Source: Hyphomicrobiales bacterium (lineage in GTDB: Bacteria > Pseudomonadota > Alphaproteobacteria > Rhizobiales > Rhizobiaceae). Taken from it: a stretch of 40,804 nucleotides of DNA. Position numbers and translations under genes: made by a program. Positions 7,060-18,673 of the stretch are shown here, piece by piece. How positions within the stretch are numbered: position 1 is the first letter of the stretch; the number at the start of each line of letters is the position of its first letter. The stretch is taken from assembly GCA_900470155.1 (NCBI GenBank), contig UBZT01000012.1, positions 1 to 40,804 on the forward strand, given 5' to 3'. Below the pieces are notes generated by a model, which did not search any database, was not told the DNA's origin, and worked only from the letters and a program-made list of their open reading frames with translations.

Positions 7060-8697
7060 ATGTTGCTAGAGCCTAGCGCCTCCTTCGAGGCGTTGCAGCG
7101 CGATTTTCGCTGGGAGATTCCGGCTGATTTCAACATTGGCCGGGCCGTCTGCGACGATTGGGCCCTGCGGGATCCCGATCGGATCTGCCTCGAACATTTC
7201 AGTCCCGACGGCCGGCATCTCTGCCTGACCTACGGCGCGCTTGCGGCGCAATCGTCGGCCTTTGCCCATGCGCTGGTGTCACTCGGTGTCAAACCGGGCG
7301 ACCGGGTGGCGCTGCTCCTGCCGCAATGTTTCGAGACAGTGATCGCGCATCTGGCGATCTACAAGATGGGCGCGATTGCCCTGCCGCTGGCGCTCCTGTT
7401 CGGCGAGGAGGCGCTGGAATACCGGCTGAGCAATGCCGGCGCCATGGTCGTGGTGACAAACGCGTTCGGGCTGTCGCGGCTGGCGCCGATCCGCGCCCGG
7501 CTGGATGGCCTGCAGCATGTCGTGTCGATCGATCCGGCGGATGCGCCGGTGCTGTCATTCGCGACCCTGGTCGGGCAGCATCCGGTCAGTTTCGACATCG
7601 TCGCCTCCGTCCCGGACGACCCGGCACTGATGATCTATACCTCGGGCACGACAGGGGCACCGAAGGGCGCGCTGCATGGCCATCGCGTGCTGGCCGGGCA
7701 TATGCCGGGTTTCCAGCTGGCGCATGATTTTCCCCCACAGCCCGGTGACAAGATGTGGACGCCGTCGGACTGGGCCTGGGCGGGTGGCCTCTTGAATGCG
7801 TTGCTGCCCTCGCTGCTGCTCGGCATACCGGTGGTTTCGTCGCCGGCGCAGAAATTCGATCCGCATATGGCCTTCCGGATCATGGCGGAGATGAAGGTGC
7901 GCAATGCCTTCATTCCGCCGACGGCGCTCCGGCTGCTGGCGGCGGTCGAGAAGCCGCGTGAACAGTTCGACCTGGTTCTGCGCAGCATCGGTTCGGCCGG
8001 GGAATCGCTCGGGCGCGAGACCTATGAATGGGTGAAGACGGCGCTCGGCATCGTGCCGAACGAGTTCTACGGCCAGACCGAATGCAATTTCGTGCTGTCG
8101 TCGGCTGCCCGTCTCGGTGTCACGAAGGCAGGCTTCATCGGCAAGAGCGTGCCCGGCCACCGGGTGGCGATCATCGACGAGGCAGGTCATGAACTGCCGG
8201 CCGGCGAGACCGGGCAGGTGGCGATCGCCAGACCCGACCCGGTGATGTTTCTCGGTTACTGGCAGAACCCGGAGGCGACCGCTGCCAAGTTCGTCGGCGA
8301 CTGGATGAAGACAGGCGATCTCGGCCGGCAGGACGAAGACGGCTATGTGCAGTTCTTCGGCCGTGACGACGACGTGATCACGTCCTCGGGCTACCGGATC
8401 GGGCCGGCGGAAATCGAGGATTGCCTGATCAGCCATCCGGCCGTGCGGCTGGCGGCGGTGATCGGCAAGCCGGATGCGCTGAGGACCGAGATCGTCAAGG
8501 CTTTCGTCGTGCTGCAGGCCGGTTTTTCCGGCAGCGAGGCGCTGGCGGCAGAGGTGCGCGACTGGGTGAAGCATCGGCTGTCGATGCATGAATATCCGCG
8601 CGAAGTGGCTTTTGTCGCGGAACTGCCGCTGACCACCAGCGGCAAGGTCATCCGGCGCTTGCTGCGCGACCAGGAGGTTGCAAAGGCGTCCGGTTGA
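7060..8697 (+). CDS. Acyl-CoA synthetase (AMP-binding, medium-chain/acetyl-CoA synthetase-like)
   Basis: This 545-residue member of the adenylate-forming family should activate a carboxylic acid with ATP and join it to CoA. It has the P-loop YTSGTTGAPKG (193-203), YGQTECN (near 340), GDWMKTGDLG and GRDDDVITSSGYRIGPAEIE's core hinge motif. The C-terminal catalytic lysine is in TTSGKVIRR (Lys529). The WTPSDWAWAGG stretch and overall length are like medium-chain ACSM or acetyl-CoA synthetase relatives; the true substrate cannot be read. The start at 7060 has only a weak gga. The 181 bases before it probably hold its promoter. It converges on the acyltransferase gene with 19 bases between. Confidence 0.88.
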   Translation: MLLEPSASFEALQRDFRWEIPADFNIGRAVCDDWALRDPDRICLEHFSPDGRHLCLTYGALAAQSSAFAHALVSLGVKPGDRVALLLPQCFETVIAHLAIYKMGAIALPLALLFGEEALEYRLSNAGAMVVVTNAFGLSRLAPIRARLDGLQHVVSIDPADAPVLSFATLVGQHPVSFDIVASVPDDPALMIYTSGTTGAPKGALHGHRVLAGHMPGFQLAHDFPPQPGDKMWTPSDWAWAGGLLNALLPSLLLGIPVVSSPAQKFDPHMAFRIMAEMKVRNAFIPPTALRLLAAVEKPREQFDLVLRSIGSAGESLGRETYEWVKTALGIVPNEFYGQTECNFVLSSAARLGVTKAGFIGKSVPGHRVAIIDEAGHELPAGETGQVAIARPDPVMFLGYWQNPEATAAKFVGDWMKTGDLGRQDEDGYVQFFGRDDDVITSSGYRIGPAEIEDCLISHPAVRLAAVIGKPDALRTEIVKAFVVLQAGFSGSEALAAEVRDWVKHRLSMHEYPREVAFVAELPLTTSGKVIRRLLRDQEVAKASG

Positions 8698-8716
8698 GGC
8701 CCATGCCTGGCCGTGA

Positions 8717-9994
8717 TCAGTTGCCGAAGCGGCGACTGAGGATCTTGTCGCGCAACAGGCGGGCGATGTTGCGGGTGTTGCGATACATGTGCAGCTGGGC
8801 GCCGACCTGGCGCACATCGCGGTCGGCATTCTGCCTGAGGCCGATCACCAGCGTTCCCATTGATTCACGTTCCTGCCAGAAGCGGCTCATGATCGGATGA
8901 TCCGGCACGGCGCAGCTGTCGGTGCGCTCGATATTGGCGTCGTCGAGATGCCATTCGGTCAGGTCGGCCATCAACAGCTTGCCGGGCGAGAAACGCGCAT
9001 AGGTCTCGTCATAGGCGGTCTTCCAGGTATAGGCCTCGCCGGCCATGATGAAGACGACCATGGACGCGACCGCACTGCCGTTGAGGTCGAGCGTGTGGAT
9101 ACGCACCTGGTCTGCCTCGGCCAGATTGGTAATGGCCTCGCGGGCAAAGGCTGCACGCAGGCGGTCTGTGATCATGGCGGAGCGCTTGCGGCCCTTCCAG
9201 CCGCTGGCCTCGAGCGCTAGAAATTCCTCCATGCGCAGGCGGATCTCTTCCGGCTGGCGGGCGACATTGTAGCTAACCGGTCCGAGCTCGCTGAGCAGGC
9301 GGAACTGGCGGCGCATCTCGCGCAGATGGTTTTTGGAAAGGCTGTTCTGCAGGTAGCTCTGGCCATCCTCGATGCTGTGCAGCATCGGACGCTGATAGGG
9401 GCTGGTGATGGTCAGCGGCAGTTCGCGGCTCAGTGCTACAGCCTTGGCCAGATGGGCAAAGCGGCCGTTCAGCCGAAGGTCCGGAAGAACCAGGACGCCG
9501 GGCAATCGGGCTTCGGGGCGGCTGATCGCCTCGAGCAGATTGTCGATGGTCTCGGCCGCACCCTCGGCATCGACCAGCGGCGTGCCGAGCGGGCCGAAGG
9601 GATTGGCCCAGACGCGGATGATCGACGGGCCGACGGAGAAGCCGGGCTTTTCGACGGAAAAGGGAAACAGCATGCGCAGGCGCGAGCGGCGCTCGTCCTC
9701 ATCGCGGATCACCGCGAGGCGCACCTGGCGTTCCTCGAGCCGCGGCATGGCCGGGGCGAGGAAACGCGGCGCGAAGAAGACATTGGCCTCCATGACGCGG
9801 TAGGTCAGGTGGTCGAGCTCGTCCTGCAGGTCGTAGCCCATCTGGCCGGGATAGATGCTGAGATGGCGGCCCGGGCGGCCGACGGCAATCTCGGTATCGG
9901 CGCCGATGCGCATCTCGCCGCGGTTGGCGAGGCTGCCGATCAGGCGATTGGCGTCGCTGTTCATGCTCTCGTTGTAGATGGGCTTTTCCGGCAT
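8717..9994 (-). CDS. FemAB/CelD (BcsL)-type GNAT acyltransferase
   Basis: This 425-residue protein has the C-terminal GNAT fold of the CelD/BcsL and FemAB-like group. It contains the LSKNHLREMRRQFRLL helix, the acceptor/CoA strand region IHTLDLNGSAVASMVVFIMAGEAY, and AYDETYARFSPGKLLMADL, a strong family hallmark. Members modify surface polysaccharides or cell-wall peptides; the acceptor here is unknown. There is no signal peptide, so it acts in the cytoplasm. Its ATG starts two bases after the stop of the upstream flippase gene, which suggests coupled translation and a shared role in surface-glycan assembly. Several ATGs lie within the first 28 residues. Confidence 0.85.
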   Translation of the reverse strand: MPEKPIYNESMNSDANRLIGSLANRGEMRIGADTEIAVGRPGRHLSIYPGQMGYDLQDELDHLTYRVMEANVFFAPRFLAPAMPRLEERQVRLAVIRDEDERRSRLRMLFPFSVEKPGFSVGPSIIRVWANPFGPLGTPLVDAEGAAETIDNLLEAISRPEARLPGVLVLPDLRLNGRFAHLAKAVALSRELPLTITSPYQRPMLHSIEDGQSYLQNSLSKNHLREMRRQFRLLSELGPVSYNVARQPEEIRLRMEEFLALEASGWKGRKRSAMITDRLRAAFAREAITNLAEADQVRIHTLDLNGSAVASMVVFIMAGEAYTWKTAYDETYARFSPGKLLMADLTEWHLDDANIERTDSCAVPDHPIMSRFWQERESMGTLVIGLRQNADRDVRQVGAQLHMYRNTRNIARLLRDKILSRRFGN

Positions 9995-9996
9995 GG

Positions 9997-11403
9997 TCAG
10001 ACAGCCCCTTTCGTCTTGTTCATCAGCGACAGCGGGTCGGCGAAGGCAAACACCACGATGCCCAGGGCATAACGCACGGTGATGTGCAAAAGCACGGCTT
10101 CGACCATGGTGGCAACCGCCGTTGCGGTGGCAGCGCCGGCCAGGCCGTAGATCGGTATCAGGGTCACGTTCAATCCGATATTCGTCGACAGTGCTGCGAC
10201 ATACAGCAGGACGCAGAGTTTTTGCCGGCCGGCCATGGTCAGCAGCATTTCGGCGGGGCCGACCAGCGCCTTGGCCATGTTGCCGATGAAGAGGATCACC
10301 ATCAGATGGTAGCCGGCGGTGAAGGCCGCGCCGAACAGCGAGAGCAGGAAATTGCCGAGGAGGAGCACAAGGCCGCCCACGGCCAGCGATGGCCAGAAAC
10401 TCCAGCGGGCCGCGGTGCCGGCAAAGCTTGCCAGCGACGCCTTGTCGCCGGCTGCCATCATTGCGGAAAACTGTGGCGTGGCGCCGGCCTTGACGGCAAA
10501 ATAGACGAATTGCACCAGAGCCATGGTCTTGGCAGCGGCGAAATAGATGCCGACCTGGTCGGGCGGCAGATAGAGACCGACGACGACGACATCGGAATTG
10601 GTCAGCAGGAAGCCGAAGCCCTCGATCAGGAAGATCGGCAGGGCGACCCTGAACCAGGCGAAAAAATCGATCTTGCGGGCGCCCTTGTCGAAGCGCTGGA
10701 CCATGCGGTGGTCGATGGTGAGGAACTGGCCGATCGTCGTGACATAGGTGGCGGCCAAAGCTGCCTGCATGGCGGTGGTGGCCGTCGGCGGCGCGCCCAG
10801 TGCGACGGCTGCGAGCATGAAGGCGAGGATCAGCGTCGGGCGGATGATATAGGTCGGGCTCATCGCCGTGACCGGCCAGCTGTTGGCGCGGGCCGTGCCG
10901 TCGAGCACGTCGCCGAGCGCAATCATCGGCAGGGCGAAGAAGGCGAGGAACAGCGGCACCATGTAATAGTGGTCGATCATCGCACCGAAGACATGCAGCC
11001 CGGCAAGACCGACCAGTGCGATCAGGCTGGCGCAGCTCATGGCGAAGACGCGGGCGGTCATGGTCAGGCCGCGGATTTCGTCATGGGCGTTGGCCACCCG
11101 GTAGTGCGGCAGGAAGCGGATGATCGCGGTGTGGAAGCCGAGGCAGGAAAGATTGCCGAACAGAACCACGAGCACCCAGACGAAGACGAAGATGCCGTAT
11201 TCGAACTCGCCCATCAGGCGGGCCTGGATGATCTGCGAGGCAAAGGCGATGCCGGCGCTGGCGACACGGATGGCGAAGGCGATCAGGGCCATGCGCTGGG
11301 CGCGGCCGGTGTCGTCGTTACGAGTGAGGATGCCGCAGAGTTTGCGGACGAGCGGATGCAGGCCCGAAGGCAGCCATTTTTCCGCTGTCTGGAGAACCGC
11401 CAT
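9997..11403 (-). CDS. Polysaccharide flippase, MOP/Wzx-like
   Basis: This 468-residue polytopic membrane protein has 12-14 hydrophobic segments and the layout of the oligosaccharide flippase/polysaccharide biosynthesis family. The first helix region AIRVASAGIAFASQIIQARLMG and the internal LTNSDVVVVGLYLPPDQVGIYFAAAK are typical. It would flip lipid-linked glycan units across the inner membrane. I chose the ATG at 11403; a TTG at 11418 and a GTG at 11406 are in frame, but the nearest acgag lies too close to the TTG. No glycosyltransferase or polymerase gene is beside it, so its substrate is made elsewhere or it serves several pathways. Confidence 0.86.
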   Translation of the reverse strand: MAVLQTAEKWLPSGLHPLVRKLCGILTRNDDTGRAQRMALIAFAIRVASAGIAFASQIIQARLMGEFEYGIFVFVWVLVVLFGNLSCLGFHTAIIRFLPHYRVANAHDEIRGLTMTARVFAMSCASLIALVGLAGLHVFGAMIDHYYMVPLFLAFFALPMIALGDVLDGTARANSWPVTAMSPTYIIRPTLILAFMLAAVALGAPPTATTAMQAALAATYVTTIGQFLTIDHRMVQRFDKGARKIDFFAWFRVALPIFLIEGFGFLLTNSDVVVVGLYLPPDQVGIYFAAAKTMALVQFVYFAVKAGATPQFSAMMAAGDKASLASFAGTAARWSFWPSLAVGGLVLLLGNFLLSLFGAAFTAGYHLMVILFIGNMAKALVGPAEMLLTMAGRQKLCVLLYVAALSTNIGLNVTLIPIYGLAGAATATAVATMVEAVLLHITVRYALGIVVFAFADPLSLMNKTKGAV

Positions 11404-11592
11404 CACTGATACGCACAACTCGTTGCAGGGCTTTCGATGCGGCCGAAGATCGCAGCGGGGAGCCTGAATGATTGGTCTGACGGGAAAAACAGCGAGACGG
11501 ATCAGGCCGCAGGCCGTCAGACGCGACGTCCGCAGACTGGCAGAACACGGTTAAGAAACGGTTCAAGGAATGGGTGGGGACTGTAAACAAAA

Positions 11593-11614
11593 GAGGCGGC
11601 CCGAAAGCCGCCTC
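11593..11614 (-). terminator. Rho-independent terminator of secA
   Basis: The arms gaggcggc (11593-11600) and gccgcctc (11607-11614) form an 8-bp GC-rich stem with a 6-base loop. On the minus strand the stem is followed by TTTTGTTTAC. It lies 55 bases after the secA stop and insulates secA from the flippase operon. Confidence 0.85.
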
Positions 11615-11668
11615 GTTAAAACTTTCCGTCCTGCGTCCGGCTGATTGCCAGGGCAGTCTGCTCGCCGA

Positions 11669-14386
<2,718 letters not shown>

Positions 14387-14631
14387 ATCGATGGTCCTTT
14401 CTGACCTTCGTCATATCGTTAACACGCCCAAGTGCTGTGCTTTTGCTCAGTCAAATAGGCGCCGTGCCTCCAGAAACTACTCTGGACGCGAGGTTGCGTG
14501 ACAGATAAGAGGGGGGTCGAATGATGTCAACGGCGCAGGCACGTGCCAAAGGCCTGCGAATTACGGGCATCGGACAATTTTTTGCCCGATTCGAGCGGTC
14601 TTCAAACGGTTCACCATCCGAAAGGTCTTTC

Positions 14632-15489
14632 ATGCTTCGCGTTAATAAGTTTCTGCTTGCCGCCTGTGTCTCCCTCGTTGCCCTCCACGGCCCGGTATTT
14701 GCCGAGGACGCCGTGGTCGCCAAGGTCGGCACGCTCGAGATCACCCAGTCCGAACTGGACCTGGCCATTGCCAACCTTGATCCGCAGCTGTCCCAGCTGC
14801 CGGACGAACAGAAGAAGGTTGCCGCTCTCTCCGGCGCGATCGACGTCAAGCTTCTGGCCGGCAATGCCGAAGCCGCCGGTCTCAAGACCGATCCGGAATA
14901 TGTCCGCCGCATGCAGTTCATCGCCGACCGCGAGCTGCACAACATCTATTTCAAGAAGAACGTCGTCGACGCCGTGACCGAAGACGAAGTCAAGGCGCGC
15001 TACGAGAAGGAAATCGCAGCGCTGCCGAAGCAGGACGAGATCCGCGCCCGTCACATCCTGGTGAAGACCGAGGAAGAAGCCAAGGCGATCATCGCCGATC
15101 TCGATGCCGGCAAGGACTTCATCGAGCTGGCCAAGGAAAAGTCGACCGATCCGAACAAGTCGGAAGGCGGCGATCTCGGCTATTTCGTCAAGGGCCGCAT
15201 GGTTCCGGAATTCGAAGAAGCCGCGTTCGGCATGGAAAAGGGCAGCTATTCCAAGACCCCGGTTAAGACGCAGTTCGGCTTCCACGTGATCAAGCTGGAA
15301 GACAAGCGTGAAGCTGCGCCGCCGAAATACGAGGAAGTGGCCCAGCAGGTTCGCCAGCTGGTGATGCGCGACAAGTATCTCGAAGTGATCGAGAAGGCCA
15401 AGGCCGACCAGAAGATCGAGATCGTCGACGAGACCCTGCGCAAGGGTTATGAAGACGCGAACAAGCAGCAGGCCCAGCCGCAGCCGTAA
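14632..15489 (+). CDS. Secreted parvulin-type peptidyl-prolyl isomerase
   Basis: This 285-residue periplasmic chaperone/PPIase of the SurA/PrsA group has a signal peptide (residues 1-24, likely cut after PVFA). It has a SurA-like helical N-terminal part and one parvulin domain (about 136-232: RARHILV, GGDLGYFVKGRMVPEFEEAAF, FGFHVIKLEDKR). The tail is charged and Gln/Pro-rich. It should help outer-membrane protein folding. The start at 14632 gives a clean signal peptide and has aaagg upstream; a longer frame from 14521 would bury the signal. It sits opposite secA, consistent with a role in exported-protein folding. A stem-loop follows the stop. Confidence 0.92.
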   Translation: MLRVNKFLLAACVSLVALHGPVFAEDAVVAKVGTLEITQSELDLAIANLDPQLSQLPDEQKKVAALSGAIDVKLLAGNAEAAGLKTDPEYVRRMQFIADRELHNIYFKKNVVDAVTEDEVKARYEKEIAALPKQDEIRARHILVKTEEEAKAIIADLDAGKDFIELAKEKSTDPNKSEGGDLGYFVKGRMVPEFEEAAFGMEKGSYSKTPVKTQFGFHVIKLEDKREAAPPKYEEVAQQVRQLVMRDKYLEVIEKAKADQKIEIVDETLRKGYEDANKQQAQPQP

Positions 15490-15511
15490 CGCATCGTTTG
15501 TTTCCCAGACA

Positions 15512-15534
15512 AAGGCCCGCAGATTGCGGGCCTT
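15512..15534 (+). terminator. Stem-loop after the PPIase gene
   Basis: The arms aaggcccgc (15512-15520) and gcgggcctt (15526-15534) form a 9-bp stem with a 5-base loop. It lies between the PPIase stop and argJ. Only two T's directly follow the GC core, then ccatta, so termination may be partial and read-through into argJ is possible. Confidence 0.6.
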
Positions 15535-15552
15535 CCATTACAGGCCATGATC

Positions 15553-16794
15553 ATGTCTTCCAGCATTTCCCCGCTTGCTCCGAAATCCTATGCCGACATG
15601 CCGGCCATCCGCGGTGTGCGCATGGCCACGGCCGCTGCCGGTATCAAGTATAAAAATCGCACCGACGTGCTGTTGATGGCGTTCGACAAACCGGCCAGCG
15701 TGGCCGGCGTGTTCACAAGGTCGAAATGCCCGTCTGCGCCGGTGGATTTCTGCCGCAAGAACCTGGCGACCGGCGTGGCGCGCGGCGTCGTGGTCAATTC
15801 CGGCAATGCCAATGCTTTTACCGGCATCAAGGGCCGGGCCGCGACTGAACTGACCGCAAAATCGGCGGCAGCGGCGCTTGGCTGCGACGAGAGCGAAATT
15901 TTCCTGGCTTCGACCGGGGTCATCGGCGAGCCGCTCGATGCGAGCAAGTTTTCCGGCGTGCTGGGCCAGATGGCCAAGGACGGGACCGGCGACTTCTGGT
16001 TCGAGGCTGCCAAGGCGATCATGACGACGGATACCTATCCGAAGGTTGCCACCCGCACCGCGGAGATCGGCGGGGTCACCGTGACGATCAACGGCATCGC
16101 CAAGGGTGCAGGCATGATCGCGCCCGACATGGCGACGATGCTGTCCTTCGTGGTGACCGATGCCGATATTGCAGCGCCTGTGCTGCAGAGCCTGCTGTCG
16201 GCCGGTGTCGAGCCGAGCTTCAATTCAATGACCGTCGACAGCGATACCTCGACCTCCGATACGCTGATGCTGTTTGCCACGGGGGCTGCTGCCGAAGACG
16301 GCCAGCGCCGGATCGAGACCGCAGACGACGCCGCTCTCGACGGCTTTCGCGATGCGCTGAACGCGCTGCTCAAGGATCTGGCGATCCAGGTGGCGCGCGA
16401 TGGCGAAGGTGCGACCAAGATGCTGGAAATCACCGTGACCGGTGCGACAAGCGATGCGGCTGCCAAGACGATCGCGCTGTCGATCGCCAATTCGCCGCTG
16501 GTCAAGACGGCGGCTGCCGGCGAAGACGCCAATTGGGGCCGTATCGTCATGGCGGTCGGCAAGGCCGGCGAAGAGGCCGACCGCGACCGGCTGGCGATCT
16601 GGTTCGGCGATGTGCGCGTTGCGGTCAATGGCGAGCGCGATGCCGGCTATTCGGAAGAAGCGGCCTCGAATGTGATGAAGGGACAGGACATTCCGGTACG
16701 GGTCGATCTTGGCCTCGGCCATGGCTCGGCGACCGTGTGGACCTGCGACCTGACCAAGGAATATGTGGCCATCAACGGCGATTACCGGAGCTGA
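15553..16794 (+). CDS. argJ: Bifunctional glutamate N-acetyltransferase/N-acetylglutamate synthase ArgJ
   Basis: ArgJ moves the acetyl group from N-acetylornithine to glutamate, recycling acetyl in arginine synthesis; some forms also use acetyl-CoA. The 413-residue precursor cleaves itself before the nucleophile Thr195 in [20 protein letters not shown] (82-91) and the C-terminal NWGRIVMA and NGDYRS ends are all present. The ATG at 15553 is eight bases from acagg; an in-frame ATG at 15547 would add two residues. It is the first gene of argJ-GNAT-mutT, with an 8-base gap to the next. Confidence 0.96.
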   Translation: MSSSISPLAPKSYADMPAIRGVRMATAAAGIKYKNRTDVLLMAFDKPASVAGVFTRSKCPSAPVDFCRKNLATGVARGVVVNSGNANAFTGIKGRAATELTAKSAAAALGCDESEIFLASTGVIGEPLDASKFSGVLGQMAKDGTGDFWFEAAKAIMTTDTYPKVATRTAEIGGVTVTINGIAKGAGMIAPDMATMLSFVVTDADIAAPVLQSLLSAGVEPSFNSMTVDSDTSTSDTLMLFATGAAAEDGQRRIETADDAALDGFRDALNALLKDLAIQVARDGEGATKMLEITVTGATSDAAAKTIALSIANSPLVKTAAAGEDANWGRIVMAVGKAGEEADRDRLAIWFGDVRVAVNGERDAGYSEEAASNVMKGQDIPVRVDLGLGHGSATVWTCDLTKEYVAINGDYRS

Positions 16795-16802
16795 TCGCCG
16801 GC

Positions 16803-17579
16803 ATGCTTGCAACTGTACCAGACCAGAATCTGCCCCTCGTTCGCCGCCTCGAAGCGGTCGGTTTTCGCGCATGGCCGGCGACCAGCGTCGTCTATGACGG
16901 CAGCTGGCAGATCCGCCTGACCGGCAGCCATCCGTCCAAGCGGCTGAACTGCATCGTCGCGCTCGACCCGTCCGACAGCCGCGATATCGGCCTGCGCATC
17001 GAGAAGGCCGCACGCCGCTTCGAAGCGCATGGCCGCCCGTTGCTGATCCGCCAGACGCCATTGTCGCCGAAACCGATGATCGACTTCCTCGAGGCCGATG
17101 GCTGGGAGCGTTTCGAGGAAGTGCTGACGATGACCTGCGACCTGTCGCGGATCGATCTGCCGGATACGCTCGATCATCTCCCGACCCATGACATCGGACG
17201 CTATGTCGATGCCGATATCTCCGTGCACGGGGAAGACCCGGCGCTGAAGCCATCGCTGGCCGAAATCATCAGCGCGATCAAGCCGCCGGCCGGCATGTTC
17301 GTCATCGAGGATCCGCAGGACGGACCGATCGCGACAACGCTCTGCGTGCAGGACAATGACCTTGCCGGGATCATGTCGCTTGCGGTTCGACCAGATCGGC
17401 GTGGCCAGGGGCTCGGCATCGAGGTTCTGACCTCTGCGCTGCGCTGGGCGCGCATCGGCGGTGCCCGCACCGCCTGGCTGCAGGTGGTCGCCAACAATGC
17501 GCCGGCGCTCGCGCTCTATGCCAAGATGGGGTTCGAGGAAGCCTATCGATATTATTACTGGCGAAAGGTCGAGGCATGA
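16803..17579 (+). CDS. GNAT family N-acetyltransferase
   Basis: This 258-residue protein has a C-terminal GNAT domain. The acetyl-CoA loop is IMSLAVRPDRRGQGLG (R-R-G-Q-G-L-G), followed by NNAPALALYAKMGFEEAYRYYYW, the usual motif B end. The N-terminal half (about 1-120) is a degenerate second GNAT-like part beginning LVRRLEAVGFRAWPA. The target is unknown. It starts 8 bases after argJ and overlaps mutT by ATGA, so it is co-translated. The position after argJ does not by itself prove a role in arginine synthesis. Confidence 0.88.
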   Translation: MLATVPDQNLPLVRRLEAVGFRAWPATSVVYDGSWQIRLTGSHPSKRLNCIVALDPSDSRDIGLRIEKAARRFEAHGRPLLIRQTPLSPKPMIDFLEADGWERFEEVLTMTCDLSRIDLPDTLDHLPTHDIGRYVDADISVHGEDPALKPSLAEIISAIKPPAGMFVIEDPQDGPIATTLCVQDNDLAGIMSLAVRPDRRGQGLGIEVLTSALRWARIGGARTAWLQVVANNAPALALYAKMGFEEAYRYYYWRKVEA

Positions 17580-17989
17580 GCGAGACGCCGAGACCGATCC
17601 TCCTGGTTGCTGCCTGCGCGCTGGTGGATACCGACAACCGAATCCTGCTCGCCCAGCGCCCCGAGGGCAAATCGCTGGCCGGTCTGTGGGAGTTTCCCGG
17701 CGGCAAGGTCGAGACCGGCGAGACGCCGGAAGAGACGCTGGTGCGCGAACTCGACGAGGAACTGGGCATTCGGACCAAGGTTGCGTGTCTTGCGCCCCTG
17801 ACCTTTGCCAGCCACACCTATGAAACATTCCATCTGCTGATGCCGCTCTATATCTGCCGTCGCTATGAGGGCATTCCGCATGGACGCGAGGGGCAGGCGA
17901 TCAAATGGGTGCGGGCCAAGGCGCTGCGCGATTATCCCATGCCGCCGGCCGACGAGCCGCTGATCCCATTCCTTCAGGATCTGTTGTGA
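17576..17989 (+). CDS. mutT: 8-oxo-dGTP diphosphatase MutT (Nudix)
   Basis: MutT hydrolyses 8-oxo-dGTP to the monophosphate and so prevents A:T to C:G mutations. The 137-residue protein has a perfect Nudix box from Gly43 to Ile65 (G-x5-E at 49, then R57-E58-L-D-E61-E62-L-G64-I). LAQRPEGKSLAGLWEFPGGK before it is typical of true MutT proteins. The start overlaps the stop of the GNAT gene (ATGA). It is the last gene of the argJ group; no clear terminator follows. Confidence 0.92.
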   Translation: MSETPRPILLVAACALVDTDNRILLAQRPEGKSLAGLWEFPGGKVETGETPEETLVRELDEELGIRTKVACLAPLTFASHTYETFHLLMPLYICRRYEGIPHGREGQAIKWVRAKALRDYPMPPADEPLIPFLQDLL

Positions 17990-18014
17990 GCGCGGGATAT
18001 TTTCTCAAGCGTTC

Positions 18015-18029
18015 TTAATACAAAGTTTA
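18015..18029 (+). promoter_or_regulatory. Candidate CtrA-binding site
   Basis: TTAA (18015-18018), seven bases, then TTTA (18026-18029) matches the CtrA consensus TTAA-N7-TTAA at seven of eight bases. It lies 57 bases before the start of the small membrane-protein gene that precedes flp. TTAA is rare in this GC-rich DNA. In Caulobacter the pilin gene is under CtrA control, which makes the position sensible; binding itself is inferred. Confidence 0.45.
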
Positions 18030-18085
18030 TAACCCTCGGGCAAAACTGATCGCTGTTCATGCGTCATGCGTGTGTGGAGCGTCCT

Positions 18086-18400
18086 ATGGCAAACGAAGAT
18101 TTCTGGCGGGCTGCCCGATCCAGGGAACGGTCTTCGGTGAAAACCGGAAGAACCGGAGTTCTCAATATCGCCCTGCTGTTCGGTACGGCTGCGATTGCGC
18201 TGTCGCTTGTTGTCACGCCGATGCTTGCCGACAAGACCGAGAAGAAGACGCTGGCCTTTCAGCCGGACGAATACGACATGATGAGCACCGGTTCGATTCC
18301 AAAGGCTGATGGCGGGAAGCGTTATACGATCCGCCGCAGCGTGCTGCAGGAAACGCCGGGTTCGGTCTGCATCATCGATGGCTTCGGCCAGCGCTGTTAA
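18086..18400 (+). CDS. Small membrane-anchored protein before the Flp pilin gene
   Basis: This 104-residue protein has a basic N-terminus, one hydrophobic helix (about residues 28-48: LNIALLFGTAAIALSLVV) and a periplasmic tail ending CIIDGFGQRC with two cysteines. I do not recognise a named family. The start at 18086 is six bases from tggag (18075-18079); an in-frame ATG at 18059 would add nine residues. It lies 61 bases before flp on the same strand, behind the CtrA-like site, so a shared transcript and a link to pilus biology are plausible but unproven. Confidence 0.75.
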   Translation: MANEDFWRAARSRERSSVKTGRTGVLNIALLFGTAAIALSLVVTPMLADKTEKKTLAFQPDEYDMMSTGSIPKADGGKRYTIRRSVLQETPGSVCIIDGFGQRC

Positions 18401-18461
18401 GGCAAATAGGTTCAAGCAAGCTCGCCTTGGTGGCCGAGTTCCGCGTTCTACTGGAGCGAAG

Positions 18462-18635
18462 ATGCGTTTGATCAGCAGGTTTATCTCGGATCGCCAAGGC
18501 GCCACCGCGATCGAGTATGGATTGATTGCGGCGATCATGAGCGTCGCGCTGATCAGCGGCTACGGGGCCTTCACCAACTCGCTGCAGAATACGTTCGGCG
18601 TCGTTGAGGACAGCGTCACCAACGCTGGCAATTAG
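18462..18635 (+). CDS. Flp/Fap family type IVb pilin
   Basis: This 57-residue prepilin has the leader MRLISRFISDRQG, cut by a TadV/CpaA peptidase after Gly13. The mature start is ATAIEYGLIAAIMSVALI with Glu18 at the +5 position, as in all Flp pilins. It would polymerise into the Flp adhesion pilus. The start has ggag five bases upstream (18453-18456). No tad/cpa assembly genes are in the window, so assembly must rely on a locus elsewhere. Confidence 0.92.
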   Translation: MRLISRFISDRQGATAIEYGLIAAIMSVALISGYGAFTNSLQNTFGVVEDSVTNAGN

Positions 18636-18673
18636 ACCATTTTCATGCCTGCCAGACTTGCCAAGGGCTTCTA

